Below the pieces are notes generated by a model. It saw only the letters and a program-made list of their open reading frames with translations, was not told the origin of the DNA and searched no databases. DNA of 64,000 bases from a virus. The stretch lies in the IMG/VR virus record IMGVR_UViG_3300020000_000010, positions 1 to 64,000 of that record; one strand, given 5' to 3'. Within the stretch, counting starts at the first letter, position 1. Each line of letters starts with the position of its first letter. A program made the position numbers and the translations under genes. Positions 28,201 through 36,614 of this stretch are shown here, piece by piece.

Positions 28201-31200
28201 TAAAGATGGTTCTAGTTTAGGAAGATATATATTAGTTATACCAGAAGAAACTGGAAATAGATTTGTTGCTGTTTATCCTACTAAATTAAAAGCAATTAAA
28301 GAGATAGAACCTTTATTTAAAGAATTTCAGAATAAAGCCTTACAACTTAAAAAAGAACCTAATGAAAGTAAAAGAAAGGAACTTGCTTCTGAATTTAATA
28401 GTTCTATAAAATCTAAATATTATATTGGTTTAAAAGGACAACCTGGAACTTTATTTAGTTTAGAGGTTTCTCCTGATGGAAGTATAAGATTAGTTACTGA
28501 AATTAAAGTAGGTGAGAACCTAGTAAAAGCAGATAAACCAATATATGTAGATAATATAAATAAAGAGGATTATACTTTTGATAATCTATTAAGAGATCTT
28601 AATAAGAAACTAAAAAATGTTACTTTAACTACAGATTCTTTCAAAGTTTATTTAGCTAAAGATGCTACTACTATTCCAAAGAATAAGATAGGAGAGAATT
28701 TTACAACTTTCTTAACTCCAGAATTGGTTAAAAATAGAAATCTTAAAGTTCTATTTGATCAAGAGTTTAAACAAGAATCTGAAGTTCCTAAAGAAGAACC
28801 TAAAGTTAAAACCTTAGTTTCTAAGGAAGTAAAAGAACAACCTATAGAAAGTAGAATAAAAGAATTAGAAGAAAAAAGAAAAACTGCTAAAGGAGTTGAA
28901 AAAGCTAAACTAACTAAAGAATTAAATAAGTTAAAGAAAGATATTGGTTTTCAGGACTTTGAAGAAGCTGCTGAGAAAATAGGAACTAAAACTGAAGAAG
29001 TTTTATCTCAAGAAGAAATTTCTTGGTTAAAAGATAATTTACCAGACTTTATTAAGATAGATGATATTAGTAATATTAAACTAAGACTTAATAAGTTAGG
29101 AACTACTTGGGGAGCTTTTAAAGATAATATAATTTATCTAAATCAAAATGCAGGTAAAGGAACAGGATACCATGAAGGATTCCATGCTATCTTTAGAAGC
29201 CTTCTAACAGAGGATCAGATATCTTTATATACTAAACTAGCCAAGAAAGAAATGAATCTTTCTAAAGCAGAATTAAACACTAAAATTAATGATATTAAAG
29301 AAAGACATCCTTCTCTTAATAATCAACAATTAGAAGATTTGGTTTATGAGGAATATTTAGCAGATAAATTTGCAGATTGGAAAGTTAATAAAGGAACTTC
29401 TACTAATTCTATATTTAAATCATTCTTTAAGAAAATACAAGATTTCTTTAAGTGGTTGTTTAACATTGATGAATCTTTAGAATCCTTATTTGATAATATA
29501 GATAGAGGAGTATTTAAATCTAGTATTCAACAAGAAAATAAATTTACTTCTATTAACAAACCTGTATATAAAGCTTTACCTGCTAGTCCTAAAACAGAAA
29601 TAGATCCTATTACTGGAAAAGAATTTAATACCAGAAGATTTCTACCTAGTACTAGAAGTACAGAGATTATAAATACATTTGCTGCTAAACTAAAGAGAGC
29701 TAGTGAGATAAAGGAAAATAAGGGAAGACCTATGCCTGAAGTTTTATTAGAATTGATTGATAGTAGGATTCAGAGAATGTTTTCAGAAGAAACAGATAAT
29801 TATTTAGAAAGTTTACCAGAAGTTCAAAAAACTCTTTTGGAAGAAAAGAGAGATGATGAATTTTGGGCTATTACAGAAGGTGTAGAAATCCTTAAAGAAC
29901 AAATCTTTAAAAAGATTAATTCTATTAAACCTACTGAAGAAATGGATGCTAACCATGATGATCAGGGAACACAATTAATGATTTGTGATTCTTGGACTAT
30001 AGGAGGTGAAGAATCTTTATCTGTAATAGTAAGAGATTGGATGGAATTTAGTACCTATAAAAAACTTGATGAAATTACAGGATCTTTAGAAGATTTTGCT
30101 ATAGATTCTAAGTTTGCTTATAATGGATTAACTAGAGGTTTAGCAGGATTAGAAGAATCTGATATTCTTCCAAGAATGATTGCTTTATCAGAAGATAATG
30201 ATAATATTAATGGAGTATTACAATTATTACTTCAAGATACAGGAATGACTATTGATGAAGTTGGTAAATTAACAGAACCTACTAAAAATCACAATTTAGT
30301 AAGGATGTTAATAGTATCTTTTAAGAAATATAAAGCTAACCAATTATTTAGTGAATTAGAACCTATATTTGGAAAAGATGGATTTTTAGATGGTTTTGAA
30401 ACAAAAGTATATAATGCCAATACTAATGATCCTAAGAAAATACAAATTTCTAGTTGGTCGGAAGAATTTGAAAAAGTAAAAGATAAAAAGGAATTTTTAA
30501 AAGATACTACTTCTGAAATATCTCAATTATTTAGATCAGAAGATACTTTTAAATCAGAAGAAAGTATTAAAGAAAATACTAAAAAAATACAATCTTTATT
30601 TAAACAATTAGGAATTGATTTAAGTTCTGGATATATTAGATATTCTCTATACAAAATTATAGAAAATGAAAATATATTAACAGAAAAACAAAAGACTTTT
30701 ATGGATTCTTTTATAGAAGTTGTTCCAATTAATCCTAATGAAGTTTTTGGAGTTATTAAAAACCTAATAGACAAAGAGATAGATTGGTATTCTGATGAAG
30801 GTATCTTAGGAAGATTGTCAGATCTAGCAGAAAATAATGCAGTATTTGATGAAACTATAGGAAACTCTTCTTTCAAAAATGCAGATGGAGAAACTGTTTG
30901 GGATATTATTCACGGAAGTTATGTTCTAGAAGAAATAACTAGAATAAATAATGAAGCTTATAGAAGCTCTCTAAAGGATGATAATTTCATTAAGCATAAC
31001 TTACTACTAACAAAGTATGATAAGTTCTTAAACACTCTTAAAATTAATATTACAGATGGTCTAAGAGATACTTCTAAAGATGGTACTTCAGAATCTAAAG
31101 AAGGTAAGGTATTTGGAGATTTTACAGAAAGAGAATATTTATTAAATGTTCTTGCTTATTTTGCTGAACAGAAGCAACTTAAGGGAGAAACTCATCCTTC

Positions 31201-34200
31201 TACTTACTATGTGTTTAGACAGAATGAGGCTTCTAATACTGCTTATGTAGCTAAAATGCCTGTACAAGAATTAAGTAAAAATGGTAAAGCTAATCAATCA
31301 GCAATAGAACAAGTATTTGATAGTTTGTTTAAACCAGAATATGAAAGAATATCAAGAGAATGGAAAGAAACTAATAAAACAGGTTCTTTTATTCCAGGAA
31401 ATATTAAAGGATTTAATGACAGTTCTATAGGTAGAGCTTTTAGCTTTACAGAATTTAACTACTTAGAGCAATATCTTGGAAAAGATGTTTATGAAACTCT
31501 TATAGAAAGTGCTAAAAATGAGGAAAATATAAAAGATAGAGAAGAACTTGTTAAGAAAGCTATTGAGAATTATCTTAATGATAGTATATCTGATTTTAAA
31601 AAGAAACTTGAAGAGAATGATCTTATAGAAATTGATGAGAATAATAATATTAAATATAATAAGTTATTACCTTCTAAATTAGTTACTCCTTATAAAAACC
31701 ATGATGAGGCTTTAGCAGAGGTATTTTTAAATGATTATATAATGTCTAGTAATCTTAATCAACTAATGGATGGAGATTATGGTAAAACTAGAAAAGATAA
31801 AGTAGATATTACTAAGAGACATAAAGGAGCTATGGGTTCTGGTATTAACTATGGTTCTGGTAATCACAGTATTTCCTTTATTAAAGATATTGATGTTTAT
31901 GTGGTTACTACACCAGAAGATAGTTCTTTAATAGATATAGTAGAAGTTAGAGAAGATAAATATATAGGAAGTAATGGTAAGGAATATACTAAAGATCAAG
32001 TATCTAAGATTACAACTAATGATGCTCAATCTTATAGTAGTATCTATCATAAGATCTTTAGTTTAACAAGATTGGGTAAACTATCTGATAGACATAGAGC
32101 AATCTATAAAGATATTCTACAATTTACTAAACTAGATAAAAACGGCAAAGTAGTTAGAAATTGGAATATAAATAAGAAAGATCAAAGATATTTAGAATTA
32201 ACTAATTCTTCTTCTAATCCAGATAAGACTGTAACCTTTGGTAGAGATATTTATATTAAAACATCTGAAACTCATTTGCTTAGAGGATTTATATCTTATG
32301 TAAAAGACCAAGATGTTCCTAAATTTATTAAATTAACAGATCAATTATTTGATTTAAGAGATACTAATGGCTCTAAACAAAGTAAAGAACTTATTAAAGA
32401 GATTGTTACCCTCTATAATCCATTACCAGGGAAAGAATATTGGCATAATCTGGCTCAACAGATGGATTTACATGGTATAGACCAAGTAGTTACAGAATCT
32501 GCTTCTAAAGGAGCTACCCTAACTCCAATAGATAGTGAACAAGAAGGATTTGATCTTTCTAAATCTATGATGGAAGTTCCTAATGTTTATAAAAGAGAAC
32601 AAATGGAAACTCCTACTGGTAAAAGTGTTATTACAGATTCTACTCAGTTAATGCAGTTAATTGATACAGAGCAAGATGATAATACAGAAGTTAGTTTTAA
32701 AGGAGAAACTATAACTGTAGGAAAACTTAGAGAGATTTATAGGAATCTTATGAGTAGGTCTAGAGGTAATGCTTTTAAAACAGCTTTAACTTATATTATA
32801 GAAAAAGATTCTAATGGTAAAGAAATTTTTGGAAAAAGCAAATTAGATAAAAAAGTAGAAAGAACTATTAATGAATCTGGAAGTGATGATTTCTTAATGG
32901 AATTATTTAGTACAAACGATATAGGAATTACTAAATTTAACTGGAATATGCTTCCTTTAATTGATAAAGCAGAAGCAATAGTTCTTGCACATTTTAGTAA
33001 AGGAGTATTATCACAGAAAGTTAATGGTACTAAGGTATCTTTGGTTTCCTCTAAAGGAGTTAAAATAGTTAGAGATGATTCTGGTAAAGTTGTATTATCT
33101 AACACTATCTCTAAAAATCCAGAAAAATATAAAGATTATGAATCTTCTGAATTAAAATATAATGTTAAAGATCCTGAAACAGGGGAAATATATTCTGAAT
33201 GTATTCTTTCAGAAAGAGTATTAACTAAAGCAGGATTAAAGATAGGAGATACTATTCCTAAAGAATTAGCATTTATGTTGGGTGTTAGGATTCCTACTGA
33301 CGATAAACACTCTATGATAGCTCTTAGAGTAGTAGATATTCTTCCTAATTATATGGAAGGTACTGGATTATTCCCAGATAAGATTGTACATCTCTCAGGA
33401 GCAGATTTTGATATTGATAGTTTATATATTCAAACTCCTAGTTATTATCTACAATATGAAAATAACAAATCTACAGAAAAGACTAAACCTATTAAACATG
33501 GTTCAGAAACTAATTCTATAGATAGGTTTGAAGGGTTTAAAGAATATCTATTAACAGATAAAGAGTTTAAAGCAGTATTTAGTGAATTATTAGAGAATGA
33601 TTCTAGATATAAAGTAATGAAGTTAGAAGATAGATCTGAGTTAGAAAAACTAGATTTTGAATCTAATGAAAGTTATAATGAGGCTTTAGAACTATATACT
33701 AAAGAATTAGAGGATATTAAAGATAAAATAGTTTTACAAACTATGGAATACTTTGGTTATCCTTTAAATCATAAAGACTATCAAAAATATATAGATAATC
33801 CTAAAAAAGGGGAATTAAATAAGTTAGTTATTGATAATGAGATACTTGAAGCAAGATTAGGATTATTAACTAATTCTCATATTCAGAAAGAGATAGCACA
33901 TGAAAAAACAAGTACTGATCCTTTTTCAGAAGAAGCAGACTTTATAGATGGTATTAAACCTATTCAGGAGGGCTTAAATGTTAAATATAGGAGTACTTCA
34001 GACTTAGTTGGTAAGTTTATAGCTTTCTTAAAAAATGCTGCTGGAAAGAAAGGAATTGGGCCTGTTGCTAATTCTTTACAATTATTTACTTTATTATCTA
34101 AAGCTAAAGCAAGATTAAATACTGATGCTTATAAACTAACAATAACTAGTAAAGATGATACAGTATATACTACTCAAAAGTTTAGAAACCTAAATACAGC

Positions 34201-36613
34201 AGGAGAGAGAATAGTAGGTTTATTAGGAAGTCTATTAAATACAATGACTGATAATGCTAAAGATCCTATAGCAGGTAGAATGAATTTAAAGTTAAACCTT
34301 TTAAATACTTATTCTATGCTATTAATGCAAGGATTAAGTAAAAGAAATTCTACTTTAATATTAAATGCTCCTATTATACAAGAGTATTCTAAAAAGAAAG
34401 AAACTGCTACTTTTGGAGTTAAAACAGCTTTTGAGGCTAGTGAGAAATCTTGGCAAATTAAAAATAGTTTATATTCTAAATATTTAGGTAAAGAACTTAC
34501 GGAAGAAGAAATAGAAGCAGAATTTAAAGATGTTACTTTTAATGCTAACCAAATAGAAGAACTTATTAAAGGAAATCTATCTAAAGAAGAATCAGATCTA
34601 TTAAATGCTCAACTATTTTATGCTTGGTTAAAGATTGAAGATCAAGCAGATACTTTATCTAATGTTAACTTTTTATTAAAATCTAATAAAGGTCTGCCTT
34701 CTAGCTTCAATGAATTAGAAAATGGTTTTAGTGAAGCTATAGGAGAATTAGGATTATCTGAATTAATAGGTTATCCTACTAAATTTGAGAATAAATCTCC
34801 TATAGATATGGTAGATATTATAAAAGGAGATAAACATACTTTAACTAATATGAAAATTATTAAGAAAGTATTAGAAGAAGCTCCTAATTTATTTATATCT
34901 CAATCTAAGGGTTTTAAAGAAGAATTTAATAAATTACTTACAAACCTTAAACCAGGTTCTATTCTTAAATCAGAAGTAAAGAAATCAATAGAAAGAGACT
35001 TCTTAGGATTCTTATCTACTAGAGCTTATAGAAATAAAATTAAAGAGATTATAGATAGTAAAGATACTAACGAAAATATGAAAGCTAGATTTACTAGAAA
35101 ACTAGCTAGTTTAAATGATTCTTTAGTTTTTCCTGAGTTAGATTCTACTAAACAAACATTGGCTAGAAGACTTTCAGAACTTAAAGGTTCTAATAATGAA
35201 TCTATTAGAACAAATGCTGCTATTAGACATCTTAATTATGAGTTTAAGTTTAGTAAGACTCCTGAAGGAATATTAGTTGAAAATAAAGATAATAAAAAGA
35301 AAAGAGATATAGTTACTACTAGAACTTGGGCTAAACCTTCTAAGACTTTAGTTAATGATATTATAGATGGTTTTAAACAATTATATTTAGTTCCAGAAAC
35401 TCATGATTTTGCTGTAGATATGTTTAACTATCTTATGGTTACTGATAATATGAGTTTTAGGTCTGGTAGTTTTGTTAAGTTTCTAGCCCCTTTTATGTTT
35501 AAAGAATTATCTGGAGGATTAGAAAGTCTTACTCAAGAATTGGCTAAAGAGAAACCTGATTATAAGAAAGTATTAGGAGAAGATATAAAACCTTTAGCTA
35601 AAGAGTTTAGGGAGATTTTTAATAGATATAAACCTAATTCTGATAAATTAATATATATAAATCCTAAAACAGTAACTAATATTATTAAAGAAGATAAATT
35701 AGTTTTTACTGAAATAAAGGATTCTGAAAAAGAATATTTAGGAAAGGTGTTAAAACAAGTAAAAGATAGTAAAGCTTTACAGTTTCCTGAATATATTAAA
35801 TATGGTAAAGAATATTATAAATTAGATCAATCTTTGAATGAAGAAGGAGAAAATACCATAGGTTATAGTTCTACTTATACTAAGACTTTTCCTTTTGGTT
35901 ATAGAGGATTAAGCCCTTATTATCAGAGTTTAGAGAATAATTTGAATACTTATGAGAGGACTTTTGGTAAAACTGAAGGTAAGAGTAAGGTAGATGAAAT
36001 TAAACTCCCTATAACTAATAAAATATTATTTGAAGAAGAACAGTCTTCAGGATATAGAGAAAGAACTATAAAAAATGCTTCAGCAGATGCTACTATTGCA
36101 TTGGCAGTAGATTTTAACAGTGCTGGAGAAAAATTAACAAAGTCTTCTGTAAAAGGACAAGATAAAAAATATATTCCTATAGACGCTAGTAGTTTGGAAA
36201 TAACTCAAGAAAGAGTAGGTAAAATTGTTGAATCTTTAAATTCTGTAAATGCTAAGTCTTTAAATATTGCAGGAAATGGTATATATACTATGAAAGGTAA
36301 ATATACTCAAGAAGAAGTTGACAAATTTACTTATGATTTATTAAAAGAGGTATTAGAGTCTTCTAATTTAAAGAATAAAATAGAATCTATAAGAACAGGA
36401 GGACAAACAGGATTTGATGAAGCTGGAGCTAAAGCAGGTATAAAATTAGGAATAAAGACTTTGGTTCTTGCTCCTAAAGGATGGAAATTTAGAAATGTAG
36501 AAGGAATTGATATTTCTAGTGAAGAACTGTTTAAAGAAAGATTTGAAGAAAATAATAATGATATAACACAATCAGATGTAGATAATCTACCTGATGTAAC
36601 AGAACCTTGTTAA
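25295..36613 (+). CDS. Giant virion RNA polymerase with zincin and SLOG-like domains (3772 aa)
   Basis: The central part has the two-barrel RNA polymerase signature of crAss-like phages. A Lys-containing block lies near 2400 (ESASKGATL, then YKREQMETPTGKS), and the metal-binding DFDID is at 2704-2708 (SGADFDIDSLYIQ). An N-terminal region has Gly/Ala hydrophobic segments near 165-190. A zinc-protease motif HEGFH lies at 1293-1297 with a downstream EEYLADKFA (likely third ligand). The C-terminus (about 3580-3745) holds RTGGQTGFDEAGAKAG, typical of the circularly permuted YpsA/SLOG group. In known crAss-like phages such polymerases enter the cell with the DNA and transcribe early genes. The protease may self-process the polyprotein. 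That last point is inference. Confidence 0.88.
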   Translation: MPINLKDIIIGEKKPIESNLSFTKILRESPDKGESTDIQLGQYGVSNSQYDTNVTPENVKNLEEIRANKQSTWDKAGNGLANLAGRTITSGAEGILNPFIGTFNAIKDGQLSSYYDNPFTRTLEEVDKQIKEQVPFYSSNQEKEAHGFEKLLYGNTLWRDVLDGVGYSLGAIAGGGVYSKVFQGLAKMSAVGKAGEFIDKLHNIENASDKLKYIEGVNTTNKIKDGAQNGIIAGLGAMAESGANARGDKDEFIRNMTNEITKGTRELTEEESKHVQDLADEVGNTSFALNMPIIMLDNWITFGKSVFGNKLTDKLNLKELGEGLVKKDGKYEAIKGIVDKSYGTRKFIEPIISEGFFQEQSQYGITKGTNDYYKKKYYNPEAADFIDSFGEGVYQAYGTKEGWDQGIIGALSGGLMGNATTLITEGTKAYVDPNNYQAAANSLNNLPTKKIYTDLIDKAMRHGNLVKEQKESLDNNDTFSYENAKNDDFINYAFTKISYGKTDDLIKQLEEYKGMSEEEFKSNFGTTIDYNEFTKNKQSITQFIEDKINKVKDVQRAYSIIDERFPDASEGNKERLAYASLTIDNSRQRKNKLGQEVNQVLSGYHPSLGFVEQDPILASNYSTLNTNEKKKYVKALDKSGVLNPMDKDTILEKLDDIDKLEERELQFVKEYKELSKDHVQKANDIVDNEVKKKVNKAVNNPEEKPPIDTKKGKVEKPKPVSSNTVITEKPELNIDNFVYDIINGNIDKSPEAIEFYQNNKEEIEKRLVEERAKPVEVTQSLDDLLKTIKKSIPEETKGIFPTISNSNEIRIEKGLSTEKEILDVLLPMIKKGEDFNKYIKLKKVKSRYDKTINIVLVNLKTPEGIELKLGNIQSPDKIKDEQIKKLYDSLTPEKEYSQEDLQKMGVSFTLSKGEFDYLTEENIEGTLVKDITYPMKGEYIIDTEGEKAIVGSAFKPKDFLETVKNIPKNKDGSSLGRYILVIPEETGNRFVAVYPTKLKAIKEIEPLFKEFQNKALQLKKEPNESKRKELASEFNSSIKSKYYIGLKGQPGTLFSLEVSPDGSIRLVTEIKVGENLVKADKPIYVDNINKEDYTFDNLLRDLNKKLKNVTLTTDSFKVYLAKDATTIPKNKIGENFTTFLTPELVKNRNLKVLFDQEFKQESEVPKEEPKVKTLVSKEVKEQPIESRIKELEEKRKTAKGVEKAKLTKELNKLKKDIGFQDFEEAAEKIGTKTEEVLSQEEISWLKDNLPDFIKIDDISNIKLRLNKLGTTWGAFKDNIIYLNQNAGKGTGYHEGFHAIFRSLLTEDQISLYTKLAKKEMNLSKAELNTKINDIKERHPSLNNQQLEDLVYEEYLADKFADWKVNKGTSTNSIFKSFFKKIQDFFKWLFNIDESLESLFDNIDRGVFKSSIQQENKFTSINKPVYKALPASPKTEIDPITGKEFNTRRFLPSTRSTEIINTFAAKLKRASEIKENKGRPMPEVLLELIDSRIQRMFSEETDNYLESLPEVQKTLLEEKRDDEFWAITEGVEILKEQIFKKINSIKPTEEMDANHDDQGTQLMICDSWTIGGEESLSVIVRDWMEFSTYKKLDEITGSLEDFAIDSKFAYNGLTRGLAGLEESDILPRMIALSEDNDNINGVLQLLLQDTGMTIDEVGKLTEPTKNHNLVRMLIVSFKKYKANQLFSELEPIFGKDGFLDGFETKVYNANTNDPKKIQISSWSEEFEKVKDKKEFLKDTTSEISQLFRSEDTFKSEESIKENTKKIQSLFKQLGIDLSSGYIRYSLYKIIENENILTEKQKTFMDSFIEVVPINPNEVFGVIKNLIDKEIDWYSDEGILGRLSDLAENNAVFDETIGNSSFKNADGETVWDIIHGSYVLEEITRINNEAYRSSLKDDNFIKHNLLLTKYDKFLNTLKINITDGLRDTSKDGTSESKEGKVFGDFTEREYLLNVLAYFAEQKQLKGETHPSTYYVFRQNEASNTAYVAKMPVQELSKNGKANQSAIEQVFDSLFKPEYERISREWKETNKTGSFIPGNIKGFNDSSIGRAFSFTEFNYLEQYLGKDVYETLIESAKNEENIKDREELVKKAIENYLNDSISDFKKKLEENDLIEIDENNNIKYNKLLPSKLVTPYKNHDEALAEVFLNDYIMSSNLNQLMDGDYGKTRKDKVDITKRHKGAMGSGINYGSGNHSISFIKDIDVYVVTTPEDSSLIDIVEVREDKYIGSNGKEYTKDQVSKITTNDAQSYSSIYHKIFSLTRLGKLSDRHRAIYKDILQFTKLDKNGKVVRNWNINKKDQRYLELTNSSSNPDKTVTFGRDIYIKTSETHLLRGFISYVKDQDVPKFIKLTDQLFDLRDTNGSKQSKELIKEIVTLYNPLPGKEYWHNLAQQMDLHGIDQVVTESASKGATLTPIDSEQEGFDLSKSMMEVPNVYKREQMETPTGKSVITDSTQLMQLIDTEQDDNTEVSFKGETITVGKLREIYRNLMSRSRGNAFKTALTYIIEKDSNGKEIFGKSKLDKKVERTINESGSDDFLMELFSTNDIGITKFNWNMLPLIDKAEAIVLAHFSKGVLSQKVNGTKVSLVSSKGVKIVRDDSGKVVLSNTISKNPEKYKDYESSELKYNVKDPETGEIYSECILSERVLTKAGLKIGDTIPKELAFMLGVRIPTDDKHSMIALRVVDILPNYMEGTGLFPDKIVHLSGADFDIDSLYIQTPSYYLQYENNKSTEKTKPIKHGSETNSIDRFEGFKEYLLTDKEFKAVFSELLENDSRYKVMKLEDRSELEKLDFESNESYNEALELYTKELEDIKDKIVLQTMEYFGYPLNHKDYQKYIDNPKKGELNKLVIDNEILEARLGLLTNSHIQKEIAHEKTSTDPFSEEADFIDGIKPIQEGLNVKYRSTSDLVGKFIAFLKNAAGKKGIGPVANSLQLFTLLSKAKARLNTDAYKLTITSKDDTVYTTQKFRNLNTAGERIVGLLGSLLNTMTDNAKDPIAGRMNLKLNLLNTYSMLLMQGLSKRNSTLILNAPIIQEYSKKKETATFGVKTAFEASEKSWQIKNSLYSKYLGKELTEEEIEAEFKDVTFNANQIEELIKGNLSKEESDLLNAQLFYAWLKIEDQADTLSNVNFLLKSNKGLPSSFNELENGFSEAIGELGLSELIGYPTKFENKSPIDMVDIIKGDKHTLTNMKIIKKVLEEAPNLFISQSKGFKEEFNKLLTNLKPGSILKSEVKKSIERDFLGFLSTRAYRNKIKEIIDSKDTNENMKARFTRKLASLNDSLVFPELDSTKQTLARRLSELKGSNNESIRTNAAIRHLNYEFKFSKTPEGILVENKDNKKKRDIVTTRTWAKPSKTLVNDIIDGFKQLYLVPETHDFAVDMFNYLMVTDNMSFRSGSFVKFLAPFMFKELSGGLESLTQELAKEKPDYKKVLGEDIKPLAKEFREIFNRYKPNSDKLIYINPKTVTNIIKEDKLVFTEIKDSEKEYLGKVLKQVKDSKALQFPEYIKYGKEYYKLDQSLNEEGENTIGYSSTYTKTFPFGYRGLSPYYQSLENNLNTYERTFGKTEGKSKVDEIKLPITNKILFEEEQSSGYRERTIKNASADATIALAVDFNSAGEKLTKSSVKGQDKKYIPIDASSLEITQERVGKIVESLNSVNAKSLNIAGNGIYTMKGKYTQEEVDKFTYDLLKEVLESSNLKNKIESIRTGGQTGFDEAGAKAGIKLGIKTLVLAPKGWKFRNVEGIDISSEELFKERFEENNNDITQSDVDNLPDVTEPC

Positions 36614-36614
36614 T

